Positions 34,797 through 43,550 of a stretch of 64,000 nt of DNA are shown piece after piece. Each line of letters begins with the position of its first letter. The first letter of the stretch is position 1. This stretch comes from CAYUET01 sp964443875 (lineage in GTDB: Bacteria; Auribacterota; JAFGBW01), in assembly GCA_964443875.1 (NCBI GenBank), contig CAYUET010000003.1, positions 93,246 through 157,245 on the forward strand. The letters run 5' to 3'. A program made the position numbers and the translations under genes. The notes beneath the pieces are model-generated. The model made no database searches. It was not told the origin of the DNA and was given only the letters and a program-made list of their open reading frames with translations.

Positions 34797-37187
34797 TTAT
34801 TTTGCGTTTTTAATCAGCATGCAGTAAAAAGATCTCCACACAAAGACTAAAGAAAATGCGAAAAAAATGCCGGCCAAAAGATGAGTCGTAGCCGGATTCT
34901 GAATTTTTACCGCAAGTTCAACAGCCAGAAGACCAAAAAGGGTTGTAAATTTAATGATCGGGTTCATGGCCACGGAGGATGTATCCTTAAAAGGATCTCC
35001 AACCGTATCCCCCACAACGCAGGCATCATGAAGGGACGTGCCTTTGGCTTTGAGTTCTGTTTCCACGATTTTTTTGGCATTGTCCCATGCCCCGCCGGCA
35101 TTCGCCATAAAGATCGCCTGATATAAACCGAAAATCGCAATGGAAATCAGATATCCGATAAAGAAATAGGGTTCGACACAGGCAAAAGCAAGTGTGGTGA
35201 AAAACACAGCTAAAAAGATATTGAACATTCCCTTCTGAGCATACTGGGTGCAGATTTCGACCACTTTTTTACTGTCTGCTACAGAGGCTCTTTCCCCTCC
35301 TCCTTCCAGTTTGATATTCTTCTTGATAAACTCAACAGCCCTGTATGCGCCGGTACTGACAGCCTGTGTGGCTGCACCGGAAAACCAGAAGATGATAGCC
35401 CCGCCGGAGATCAGCCCCAGCATGAAGGGAGGATGTAGCAGGGAAAGATTGCTTAAGCCTTCTGTGAGACCATTGGTGAGCATGACGATGATTGAAAAAA
35501 TCAGAGTGGTCGCTCCCACGACAGCCGTGCCGATCAAGACGGGTTTTGCCGTTGCTTTAAAGGTATTTCCGGCTCCGTCATTTTCTTCCAGAAATTCCTT
35601 GGCCATTTCAAATTCAGGTTCAAAGCCAAAGTCCCTTTTGATTTCTTCTTTGATATCCGGAAGTGTTTCAATCGAGGAAAGTTCATAAACAGACTGAGCA
35701 TTATCTGTAACAGGACCGTAGGAATCCACAGCAATGGTTACAGGCCCCATGCCTAAAAAACCGAAGGCAATCAGCCCGAAGGAAAAAATCGCCGGAGCCA
35801 TCATCATTTTATCCATTCCCAGAAGGCTTACCCCGTAACCGATGGACATTAAAAAAACAATGGTAATGCCCATCCAGTAAGCACTGAAGTTACCGGCCAC
35901 AAAACCGGAAAGAATATTTAATGAAGCCCCGCCTTCTTTCGAAGCAGAAACCACTTCACGAACGTGAACCGAATTCGTGGAGGTAAACACCTTCACCAGT
36001 TCAGGAATAATAGCCCCTGCAAGAGTGCCGCAGGTAATAATGGTCGAAAGTTTCCACCAGAAGCTTGTGTCTCCGCCAAGATCAGGAATGAGGAGTTTGG
36101 ACAAACCGTAGGTCATGGCAATAGAAATCAGCGAGGTGATCCAGACCAGGGAGGTTAAAGGCGTTTCAAAATTGAATTTCTTTGCTTCTCCGAATTTCGC
36201 CCTGGCAATCATCTGGTTAAGTCCGTAGGAAGCAGCAGACGTGATAATCATTCCGATTCTCATGATGAAGATCCAGACCAGGAGCTTGACCTGGATGCTT
36301 GGATCTTTAACCGCCAGAAGGATGAAGGTGATGAGCGCGACGCCTGTGACGCCGTAAGTTTCAAAACCGTCGGCTGTCGGACCGACGGAATCGCCTGCAT
36401 TGTCTCCCGTACAGTCTGCGATAACCCCGGGATTTCGGATGTCATCCTCTTTAATCTTGAATACAATTTTCATCAGGTCTGAACCGATGTCTGCAATCTT
36501 GGTAAAAATCCCGCCGGCAATACGGAGTGCAGCCGCACCCAGGGATTCACCGATGGCAAAACCGATCAGGCAGGGCCCTGCGTTGTTTCCGGGAACAAAA
36601 AGCAGGATAAAAAGCATGATCACCAGCTCAATACTGATGAGAAGCATTCCGATACTCATACCCGCTTTCAGGGGAATATCAAAGGTGGAAAACGGCTTTC
36701 CCCTGAGACTGGCAAACGCGGTTCTGGAATTGGCATAGGTGTTGATGCGGATGCCGAACCAGGCCACCCCGTAGCTTCCGAGAATACCGATGATACTGAA
36801 GAAAATGATGATCCCCACCTGAACAAAACTAAAGTGCATCAGGTAGCCGAAATAGACCACCATGATGGTGGCAATAAAGAGCCATAAAATTCCGATAAAT
36901 TTCCCCTGGGTAAAAAGATAGGTCTTGCAGGTTTCATAAATCAATTCAGATACTTCCTTCATGGATTTGTGAACCGGCAGATTTTTGAGCTGATTAAACT
37001 GAACAAAACCAAAAACACAACCGAGAACGCAGATGAGCATGCCCGCCAAAAGAAGACTAAAGCCGGACATCCCCAAAAAATTTTCAGAACCCAGCGGGGG
37101 CAGCACCAGATCTGCCTCACTGGCGTTCACTGCAATCTGAGATGCCAGAATCAACAGGGACGCTAGACCGATCTTACCAATTTTCAT
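34797..37187 (-). CDS. hppA: Membrane-bound proton-translocating pyrophosphatase
   Basis: The enzyme couples pyrophosphate hydrolysis to ion pumping across the inner membrane. About 16 membrane segments are present in 796 residues, somewhat longer than usual. Signature loops are visible: 'EDDIRNPGVIADCTGDNAGDSVG', split by Asp ligands, 'GPVTDNAQSVYEL', and 'VVGDTVGDPFKDTSSVAMNP'. At the K+-selectivity position the text reads 'GNTFKATAK', with Lys, which points to the K+-independent H+ pump class. An N-terminal signal-like segment and an ATG with AAGGAG support the start. It is a single-gene unit. Confidence 0.95.
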   Translation of the reverse strand: MKIGKIGLASLLILASQIAVNASEADLVLPPLGSENFLGMSGFSLLLAGMLICVLGCVFGFVQFNQLKNLPVHKSMKEVSELIYETCKTYLFTQGKFIGILWLFIATIMVVYFGYLMHFSFVQVGIIIFFSIIGILGSYGVAWFGIRINTYANSRTAFASLRGKPFSTFDIPLKAGMSIGMLLISIELVIMLFILLFVPGNNAGPCLIGFAIGESLGAAALRIAGGIFTKIADIGSDLMKIVFKIKEDDIRNPGVIADCTGDNAGDSVGPTADGFETYGVTGVALITFILLAVKDPSIQVKLLVWIFIMRIGMIITSAASYGLNQMIARAKFGEAKKFNFETPLTSLVWITSLISIAMTYGLSKLLIPDLGGDTSFWWKLSTIITCGTLAGAIIPELVKVFTSTNSVHVREVVSASKEGGASLNILSGFVAGNFSAYWMGITIVFLMSIGYGVSLLGMDKMMMAPAIFSFGLIAFGFLGMGPVTIAVDSYGPVTDNAQSVYELSSIETLPDIKEEIKRDFGFEPEFEMAKEFLEENDGAGNTFKATAKPVLIGTAVVGATTLIFSIIVMLTNGLTEGLSNLSLLHPPFMLGLISGGAIIFWFSGAATQAVSTGAYRAVEFIKKNIKLEGGGERASVADSKKVVEICTQYAQKGMFNIFLAVFFTTLAFACVEPYFFIGYLISIAIFGLYQAIFMANAGGAWDNAKKIVETELKAKGTSLHDACVVGDTVGDPFKDTSSVAMNPIIKFTTLFGLLAVELAVKIQNPATTHLLAGIFFAFSLVFVWRSFYCMLIKNAK

Positions 37188-37511
37188 TTAAACTCCTTTC
37201 TCAAGTTTAGGCGATAAATGATCAAATATAAAAATCCTGAAATGGATTGTGAGACCTGTTTCTGTTTATATACCTTAAAAAACGGGAGTCAGTATCAGTT
37301 AAATGCACCAATAAATCAAGCAAATAATCGAATTTAAGCGAACTGATCCCTCCTGAGAATTTCAAAAAAATCCAGTAAATAATCCTGTTTTTATGAAACG
37401 GTGAATCCTTCTTAAAACGCTTGCAAAAATTCAGCATTAAAAGTACCTTTTTAAAAAGACGTGATGCCTCTTGTTCGGGAATTTTAAAATCCAAAGGTCA
37501 GGTAACGCCCT

Positions 37512-38510
37512 ATGCCGCAGCTGCGACAAAATATTATTACCCGGGACTGGGTGATTATTGCCACGGAACGGGCAAAACGGCCCGACCATTTCACCAAAAC
37601 GGCAGCCCCAAAGCCCAGGACTTCCCCTCACCGTAAAGACTGTCCCTTTTGCCCGGGAAATGAATCGGAAACAGAAAAGGAAACCTTTACCCTCCGAAAC
37701 GAATCAGGCTGGCAGGTCAGGGTGATTCCCAATAAATTTCCCGCCCTGTCTGCGGTCGGCGAACGCATACGCACGGCCAAGGGCATCTACCGGTCCATGA
37801 CCGGCGTAGGCATTCACGAAGTCATTATTGAACACCCTTTGCATAACATCACAACAGCCCTTATGTCGCAATCCGAGGTTTGCGCAATTCTCAAAGCCTA
37901 CAAGGCAAGATATTCTGAAATCAAAAATGACGACCGTCTGGAAGCGATCATAATTTTTAAGAATCACGGGGAATCCGCAGGCACGTCCATAGAACACCCC
38001 CACTCCCAGCTTGCCGCAACCCCTATTGTACCCACCCAATTCCGGACCCGCAACGAGGAGGCCATCCGTTATTTTGATGACAACGGCGAATGCGTTTTCT
38101 GCCGCACCCTTACGGATGAGCTCAAGGCCGGGGAAAGAATATTTTTTGAAAATAAAAACTTTGTTGCCTTTGTTCCTTATGCAGCCCTTTCCCCCTTCCA
38201 CATATGGATTCTTCCCCGCAGACACGCCTCCTCTTTCGATGAAATCACAGACCAGGAAATTCCTGATTTTGCGGAAATCCTGCGAACCGTTCTGGCCAAA
38301 CTTTACCACGGACTGAATAATCCGGATTATAACTACTCCATCCGCTCCATCCCCATCAACGACAAATCTTCTGATTACTTTCACTGGTATTTGACTATTG
38401 TACCACGGGTATCCAAAGCAGCCGGCTTTGAAATCGGCAGCGGTATGTACATCAATACCGTGCTCCCCGAAGAAAGCGCAAAATTCCTCAAAGCCATAAA
38501 GATCCCTTAG
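37512..38510 (+). CDS. galT: Galactose-1-phosphate uridylyltransferase (GalT family)
   Basis: GalT exchanges UMP between UDP-glucose and galactose-1-phosphate in the Leloir pathway. The 332-residue protein has the zinc motif 'CPFCPGNE', the active-site 'EHPHSQLAATPIVP' (HPHxQ) and a second Cys pair 'CVFCRTL', with 'SPFHIWILPRRHASS' near the end. No galK or galE is adjacent, so a related nucleotidyltransferase activity (for example on other sugar phosphates) remains possible. It is divergent from hppA across 324 bp in which I see nothing but the promoter region. Confidence 0.88.
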   Translation: MPQLRQNIITRDWVIIATERAKRPDHFTKTAAPKPRTSPHRKDCPFCPGNESETEKETFTLRNESGWQVRVIPNKFPALSAVGERIRTAKGIYRSMTGVGIHEVIIEHPLHNITTALMSQSEVCAILKAYKARYSEIKNDDRLEAIIIFKNHGESAGTSIEHPHSQLAATPIVPTQFRTRNEEAIRYFDDNGECVFCRTLTDELKAGERIFFENKNFVAFVPYAALSPFHIWILPRRHASSFDEITDQEIPDFAEILRTVLAKLYHGLNNPDYNYSIRSIPINDKSSDYFHWYLTIVPRVSKAAGFEIGSGMYINTVLPEESAKFLKAIKIP

Positions 38511-38527
38511 AACTAAAAAAGACCAGC

Positions 38528-38603
38528 GTCGTGTATCATTTAAATAGGGGCATCCTTATTGAACGTCATTGCGAGGAGTTCCGCAACGAAGCAATCTCGT
38601 CAA
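38528..38603 (+). repeat. Dispersed repeat A, copy 1
   Basis: A unit of about 75 bp, GTCGTGTATC...ATAGGG..CATCCTT then CATTGCGAGGAGTTCCGCAA and CGAAGCAATCTCGTCAA. Copy 2 (45938-46011) matches almost base for base and an inverted partial copy lies at 46299-46328. This copy has no nuclease remnant beside it. Confidence 0.8.
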
Positions 38604-38670
38604 TTGTACCCCATCTTGATATCCAAATAAAAAACAACCTTTTTGTGTGCGCCCCCTCCTTTATCCAGAC

Positions 38671-38697
38671 AAAAAAAAGCCCGGGCTGCCCGGGCTT
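38671..38697 (-). terminator. Intrinsic terminator of the small exported protein gene
   Basis: On the minus strand AAGCCCGGGC-AG-CCCGGGCTT is followed by eight T, a textbook rho-independent terminator 15 bases after the stop of the gene at 38712. Confidence 0.9.
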
Positions 38698-38711
38698 CAA
38701 ACCAAAAAAAC

Positions 38712-39014
38712 TCAGCTGGCGATGACCACTTCCATTCCCTCATCTTCAGGCACAACCGTATGCACAGCATTTCCCGCAACCAGAATTTCACTCTGCACCT
38801 TAAGGGTCTGATTCTGGCTCGTTCCGCCGTCCACAGTCGCTTTAAAATTTCCGCCATACTGATCAATCAGCTCCACTTCAACCGCTGAAGACGAATCATT
38901 CTTCAAGATAAGATTCACCGCATCCCCCTCGGCAAATGCAGCAGTCCCCAAAACGGAAACAAGGAAAAATAAAGCACAAAAAAACATTTTCATTCCCGAA
39001 AATCTCTTTTTCAT
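38712..39014 (-). CDS. Small exported protein, unknown function
   Basis: The 100-residue protein has a clear signal peptide (MKKRFSGMKMFF.., cut after 'TAAFA'). The mature 70 residues are beta-rich and polar ('AVNLILKNDSSSAVEVELIDQYGG'), consistent with a small periplasmic beta-sandwich. No family is recognised. A good ribosome site (GGAGAAGGG) precedes the ATG and a strong terminator follows, so it is a well-expressed single-gene unit. Confidence 0.75.
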   Translation of the reverse strand: MKKRFSGMKMFFCALFFLVSVLGTAAFAEGDAVNLILKNDSSSAVEVELIDQYGGNFKATVDGGTSQNQTLKVQSEILVAGNAVHTVVPEDEGMEVVIAS

Positions 39015-39127
39015 AACCCTTCTCCTTTTTTATTATGACATGATTTTTAAAAGAATTCAAATATCTATACCTGATAGCCTCAAATTAATCCAGAATAAAA
39101 AAACCTATATAACTTCATCACCCTTTC

Positions 39128-39448
39128 TTAAAGCGGTGTTGAAAGCTTAAGCCCCACAATCCCTGCGAGGATAAATCCAATGCTTATAATCCGACCGGCC
39201 GTTGCCGGCTCACCGAAAAGCCAGATCCCCAGAATCACGGTCCCAAGGGCTCCCACGCCCACCCAGACGCTGTAGGCCGTTCCCACAGGAAGCCCCTTCA
39301 TAGCAACCCCCAGAAGCCAGAGGCTTATCATCATTGTTACAACCGTCCAGGCTGTCGGCCATAACCGGGTAAAACCCTCCGTATATTTAAGCCCAATAGC
39401 CCAGCCCACCTCACAGAGTCCGGCAAGAATAAGAATTATCCAGTTCAT
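39128..39448 (-). CDS. sugE: Small multidrug resistance family guanidinium exporter (Gdx/SugE)
   Basis: The 106-residue, four-helix protein has the SMR signature: Glu13 in 'LAGLCEVGWAIGLKYTEGF', 'GTAYSVWVGVGALGTVILG' and 'LFGEPAT'. 'CEVGWAIGLKY' and the 'GVAMKGLPVGTAY' segment are of the SugE/Gdx type, which exchanges guanidinium for protons, rather than EmrE. A guanidine-II-like RNA leader lies directly upstream, which supports this assignment. Confidence 0.93.
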   Translation of the reverse strand: MNWIILILAGLCEVGWAIGLKYTEGFTRLWPTAWTVVTMMISLWLLGVAMKGLPVGTAYSVWVGVGALGTVILGIWLFGEPATAGRIISIGFILAGIVGLKLSTPL

Positions 39449-39468
39449 AGTCGTTCCTTTTCATTCAT

Positions 39469-39510
39469 GGGGCTGTCCCCGTTTAAAATCAAAGCCTCAG
39501 GTCGTCCTGA
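39469..39510 (-). promoter_or_regulatory. Guanidine-II (mini-ykkC)-like riboswitch upstream of sugE
   Basis: On the minus strand, hairpin 1 (39497-39510) is TCAGG-ACGA-CCTGA, with the ACGR tetraloop and GGACGACC core of this class. After 16 bases, hairpin 2 (39469-39480) is GGGG-ACAG-CCCC, the right size and place but with loop ACAG instead of ACGR. The sugE ATG is 20 bases further on, after AAAGGA. The two-hairpin layout, the leader and the guanidinium exporter all agree; the changed second loop is the doubt. Confidence 0.6.
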
Positions 39511-39528
39511 TGCCCGGTCAGAAGACTC

Positions 39529-39557
39529 ATCATAACTCACAATTATTCTGCAAGCAA
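39529..39557 (-). promoter_or_regulatory. Promoter of the sugE leader
   Basis: TTGCTT (39552-39557), a 17-base spacer and TATGAT (39529-39534) on the minus strand would start transcription about 15 bases before the first riboswitch hairpin. Confidence 0.5.
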
Positions 39558-39963
39558 GAAAAGCTATGAGCTTAGACTTTGATGGATTATCCAAAACCTG
39601 AATGATGAGCCCGAATTTAAAATGTAGTGACAAATATTTGGGGTGCAAGACCTGTCTTATTATTTATGGGATATTTAAGCAGGGGAGATCTCATTGATAT
39701 AAGGACACCTAATATTTTAAAAATTATTTTCTTACACTATGCGGGTTAAGAAATGTTCACGGATAGAACGCCTCCTTCTGAAAATAAATTTTCAAATCTG
39801 CAAACAATAAGCTAGACTATCCGTTCCAGAACCGATTAAATCGATTGCAATCTGATTATACAGGTACCGGAGATTTACCCTGTTTCTTTGGTCATGGCGA
39901 AAAAACACCATGAAAAAGATTGGGTATTAAAAAAACAAACGTCTGTACGGAGTTTTATAAACC

Positions 39964-41301
39964 ATGAAGACTGAACATGATTTTACTATCCCTGTCCTTG
40001 GACAGGCGCATCTTCAATCCCCTGTCAAGCTTTCAACAGTAAGGGGGGATTCTATCCTGGATTATGTTCCGGATTCGCAAAAAATTCTTTACAACATTCT
40101 GACAGAATCAGACAGCTCTGTCCTTTGTACTCCTGATAATCTCATTGAACTGGCAGGGCCCAGGGAAAAGCTATTTTTTAATCCTTCCGAAGTCCGTGCG
40201 GGGATTGTCACCTGCGGCGGGATCTGCCCCGGACTGAATGATGTCATACGCTCACTCGTAATGACGCTCTGGTATCCTTACGGGGTAAAAAAAATCTTCG
40301 GGATCCGATATGGATACAGGGGTCTGCTTCCCGAATCTGCTCTTCCCCCGGTTGAATTGACTCCGGATGAAGTAACCGATATTCACCTCAAAGGAGGCAC
40401 GATTCTGGGCTCCTCAAGAGGCTATGGAGATAAAACAGAAGACATCGTCTCTTCCCTGAAAAAATCAAAAATTAATATTCTTTTTGTCATCGGCGGAGAC
40501 GGAACTCAGAAAGGGGCTGTGGCCATTGCGGAGGAGGCGATAAAGAGGGGATTGAAACTTTCGGTCATAGGGATACCCAAAACCATTGATAATGACTTAA
40601 GTTTTGTCGATAAAACATTCGGATTTGACACCGCCGTCGCCCACGCCTCGGATGCCATTTCCGCAGCCCACATAGAGGCGCGGGACAACATCAACGGCAT
40701 CAGTATTGTCAAGGTCATGGGAAGAAACAGTGGCTTTATTGCCGCCCAGGCAGCCCTGGCTCGCAACGATGTCAACTTCGTCCTCATCCCTGAAGCCCCC
40801 TTCGATATGCAAGGTGAAAAAGGACTTCTTTCTCTTCTGAAGAAAAGAATGGAAACAAGGCATCATGCCGTGATTCTCGCCGCTGAAGGCGCCGGACAGG
40901 ATCTTATGAATCAAAGCAGTAAAACGGACGCTTCCGGAAACAGAGTTCTTGAAGATATCGGCTTATTTCTGAAAAGAGAAATCTCTGTTTTCTTTAAAAG
41001 CATCCCCATGGAAGTGAATATTAAATACATCAATCCAGGCTATATGATCAGAAGTGCCCCGGCCATTCCTTCCGACTCCATTTATTGCGCCCGTCTCGGC
41101 AATCATGCGGTGCATGCGGCGATGGCCGGAAAGACCAAAATGCTGGTAAGTCTGGTCAACAATAATTTTGTTCACATTCCCATCTCTCTGGCTGTTTCCA
41201 GACAAAAAAAGATTGATATCGAAGGGGCTTTCTGGCGTGATGTTCTTGAAGCAACAGGTCAGCCCATGTTCATGAAAAATTTGGATATAAACGTAATCTA
41301 A
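39964..41301 (+). CDS. ATP-dependent 6-phosphofructokinase, TP0108/plant-like subgroup
   Basis: The 445-residue protein is a PFK-A-fold kinase with a long N-terminal extension. Substrate motifs are 'CGGICPGLNDVIR', 'VIGGDGTQKGA', 'GIPKTIDNDL' and 'VKVMGRNSGFIA'. The pair Gly in GGDGT and Lys in PKTIDND marks the subgroup that looks like PPi-dependent enzymes but uses ATP (described for Treponema TP0108 and plants). With hppA consuming PPi in the same genome the phosphate donor is of interest. GGAG lies upstream of the ATG; the hflK gene follows by 19 bp, perhaps in one transcript. Confidence 0.9.
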   Translation: MKTEHDFTIPVLGQAHLQSPVKLSTVRGDSILDYVPDSQKILYNILTESDSSVLCTPDNLIELAGPREKLFFNPSEVRAGIVTCGGICPGLNDVIRSLVMTLWYPYGVKKIFGIRYGYRGLLPESALPPVELTPDEVTDIHLKGGTILGSSRGYGDKTEDIVSSLKKSKINILFVIGGDGTQKGAVAIAEEAIKRGLKLSVIGIPKTIDNDLSFVDKTFGFDTAVAHASDAISAAHIEARDNINGISIVKVMGRNSGFIAAQAALARNDVNFVLIPEAPFDMQGEKGLLSLLKKRMETRHHAVILAAEGAGQDLMNQSSKTDASGNRVLEDIGLFLKREISVFFKSIPMEVNIKYINPGYMIRSAPAIPSDSIYCARLGNHAVHAAMAGKTKMLVSLVNNNFVHIPISLAVSRQKKIDIEGAFWRDVLEATGQPMFMKNLDINVI

Positions 41302-41320
41302 CCTCAAAGGAGATTTAAAA

Positions 41321-42295
41321 ATGAAGGATACGCAGGATTTCGACTGGGACAAAAAAACGGGGCTTCCCTCTCCGAAAATATTGATTCTGATTCTCATTGG
41401 AATAGCCGTAATCGGCACTCTTTTTGCTTCCGTCTATACGGTTCCCAGTGATTCCGTGGGCGTTGTGCAGAGATTCGGCAAATACTTCAAGGAAGTTCCG
41501 TCGGGGCTACGGTTCAAAATTCCATGGAAAATCGACACGGTAATCATCATTCCTGTAAAACGCCAGCTCAAACAGGAATTCGGATTCTACACCTCTGAAG
41601 CCACCAACCCCAACAAGTTTTCCTATGAAACGGACCGGGAAAAACAGATGGTCACAGGAGACCTCAATGCCGCCCTGGTCGAGTGGGTTGTCCAGTACAG
41701 AATATCCATTCCTGAAAAATTCCTCTTCAAGGTCAGGAATGCAGAAATGACGCTTCGGGCTGTTTCCGAGTCCGTCATGAGAGAAGTGGTCGGAGACCGC
41801 ACCGTGGATGAAGTCTTGACCATAGGCCGTCAGGAAATCGAATCCGAAGCCCTCGTTAAAATGCAGAAGCTTTCAGAAAAATACGAAATGGGAGTAAGTA
41901 TTGATCAAGTCCAGCTCAAGAATGTCAACCCTCCCGAGCCGGTGCAGAACTCGTTTAACGAGGTCAACCAGGCCCAGCAGGAAAAAGAAAAACTCATCAA
42001 CGAAGCCCGCCGCGAATACAACAAATCCATCCCCCTAGCCGAAGGAACCAAAGACCGCAAAATCCAGGAAGCCGAAGGATACCGCTTAAGAAGAATCAAT
42101 GAAGCACAGGGAGACGTTTCAAGGTTTAATGCGGTGCTCTCTCAATACCTCAAGGCTCCTGAAGTCACAAAACGCAGGCTTTACTTGGAAACCATGCAGG
42201 ACGTTCTCCCTTCCATCCGATCCAAAACAGTCATTGATGAAACCGCAAAATCAGTCCTCCCCCTCTTAACCCTCAACAGCGGAAAAGGAGAATAA
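41321..42295 (+). CDS. hflK: HflK-like SPFH/stomatin protein, FtsH modulator
   Basis: The protein has a cytoplasmic N-terminus, one membrane segment (about residues 24-44) and a periplasmic SPFH domain beginning 'SDSVGVVQRFGKYFKEVPSGLRFKIPW'. It ends in a helix rich in Glu/Ala ('LINEARREYNKSIPLAEG', 'IQEAEGYRLRRINEAQGD'). HflK and HflC form a cage around the FtsH protease. AAAGGAG precedes the ATG and hflC follows 5 bp later. Confidence 0.93.
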   Translation: MKDTQDFDWDKKTGLPSPKILILILIGIAVIGTLFASVYTVPSDSVGVVQRFGKYFKEVPSGLRFKIPWKIDTVIIIPVKRQLKQEFGFYTSEATNPNKFSYETDREKQMVTGDLNAALVEWVVQYRISIPEKFLFKVRNAEMTLRAVSESVMREVVGDRTVDEVLTIGRQEIESEALVKMQKLSEKYEMGVSIDQVQLKNVNPPEPVQNSFNEVNQAQQEKEKLINEARREYNKSIPLAEGTKDRKIQEAEGYRLRRINEAQGDVSRFNAVLSQYLKAPEVTKRRLYLETMQDVLPSIRSKTVIDETAKSVLPLLTLNSGKGE

Positions 42296-42300
42296 TCCTA

Positions 42301-43293
42301 ATGAACTTTTCAAAAATATCATCCATTTTTATATTCATTGCCGCAATCATCCTCATTCCCCTTGCCGCATCCCTTTACACGGTCAAGGAAGGCAAACAGG
42401 TCATCATCACCCAGTTCGGAAAACCCGTGGGAAATCCCAAAACCACCGCAGGTCTCAAAATAAAAGTCCCCTTCATCCAGGATGTCAATGTGCTTGAATC
42501 CCGCATCCTGGAGTGGGACGGTTCACCGACGGACATGCCCACTAAAGACAAGCTCTACATTTCCGTGGATGCCTTTGCCCGCTGGCGCATCAAGGATCCC
42601 CTCCAGTATTTTTTAAGACTTCGCGATGAAAGAAGCGCCCTTTCGAGGCTGGACGACATTTTAGGCTCTGAAATCAGAACGGCGGTTGCCAAGCATGAAC
42701 TTATAGAAATCATCCGCACTACAAAAACACGGGAGCCTCTGAAGGACGACTCCATCATTGGCAGCAACAAGGCCGTTGGCGTTCTTGTCCCAATAAACAA
42801 AGGACGGAAAATAGTTGAAGGGGAAATTTTCAAGGCAGCCGCTCCGAAAATTGAAATCTTCGGTATTGAACTTCTCGATATCCGTTTCAAAAGAATCAAC
42901 TACAATGACAGTGTCAAAATAAAAATCTATGAAAGAATGATGAGTGAACGTAATCAGATTGCAGAGCGCTTCCGCTCCGAAGGAAACGGGGAGGCCGCAA
43001 GAATCCTCGGAAGCAAAGACAGAGAATTGAACAAGATCCAATCCGAAGCGTATCGCCGCGTTGAGGAAATCCGGGGAGAAGCCGATTCGAAGGCGGCAGA
43101 AATTTATGCCAATGCCTACAACAAAGATGCCGACTCCATTGAGTTCTACACCTTCACCAAAAGCATGGACACCTACCGGAAGGTTCTGAATGCCAACATG
43201 ACGCTTATCCTATCCACGGAAAGCGAAATATTCAAATACCTGAAGGGGATTAATCCCGATCAAAAAAACATTGGGGTGGAAAAAATAAATTAA
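42301..43293 (+). CDS. hflC: HflC-like SPFH protein, FtsH modulator
   Basis: The 330-residue partner of HflK has an N-terminal membrane anchor (about 8-27), the HflC start 'YTVKEGKQVIITQFGKPVG', 'DVNVLESRILEWDGSP' and a C-terminal coiled coil ('RFRSEGNGEAARILGSKDREL', interrupted). It is the last gene of the PFK-hflK-hflC unit and is followed by a strong terminator. Confidence 0.94.
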   Translation: MNFSKISSIFIFIAAIILIPLAASLYTVKEGKQVIITQFGKPVGNPKTTAGLKIKVPFIQDVNVLESRILEWDGSPTDMPTKDKLYISVDAFARWRIKDPLQYFLRLRDERSALSRLDDILGSEIRTAVAKHELIEIIRTTKTREPLKDDSIIGSNKAVGVLVPINKGRKIVEGEIFKAAAPKIEIFGIELLDIRFKRINYNDSVKIKIYERMMSERNQIAERFRSEGNGEAARILGSKDRELNKIQSEAYRRVEEIRGEADSKAAEIYANAYNKDADSIEFYTFTKSMDTYRKVLNANMTLILSTESEIFKYLKGINPDQKNIGVEKIN

Positions 43294-43329
43294 TGAACCG
43301 GATGCCGAAAAGGCACCACTGACTTTCAC

Positions 43330-43359
43330 AGGGGCACATAACCATGTGCCCCTTTTTTT
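43330..43359 (+). terminator. Intrinsic terminator after hflC
   Basis: AGGGGCACAT-AACC-ATGTGCCCCT forms a 10-bp stem followed by seven T, 36 bp after the hflC stop. Confidence 0.93.
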
Positions 43360-43399
43360 GTCTCCTACAGAAAAAACTAGAGCGTTATGATTCTAAAAA

Positions 43400-43490
43400 A
43401 ATGAACTACCCCAAAGCTTGCTGAGAGTATCAAAAGTCATTCCGAACGAATATGAGGAATCCGGGTTTCTCGCTACCGCTCGAAAGGACA
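43400..43490. repeat. Dispersed repeat B, copy 2
   Basis: Same start (AATGAACTACCCCAAAGCT) and end (CGCTCGAAAGGACA) as copy 1 at 32339-32430, with about 20 differences spread through the 91 bp. It lies between the hflC terminator and the next minus-strand gene. Confidence 0.75.
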
Positions 43491-43550
43491 CACTTAAGTC
43501 CCCTTCTGGAAATTTTATCCAATAAGATCAAAAATCTGAAATGTAAAAAG

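Noticed and set aside
37222..37494. Minus-strand 90-codon frame in the hppA-galT intergenic region
   Set aside because: Composition is not coding-like, there is no ribosome site, and it fills a divergent promoter region.
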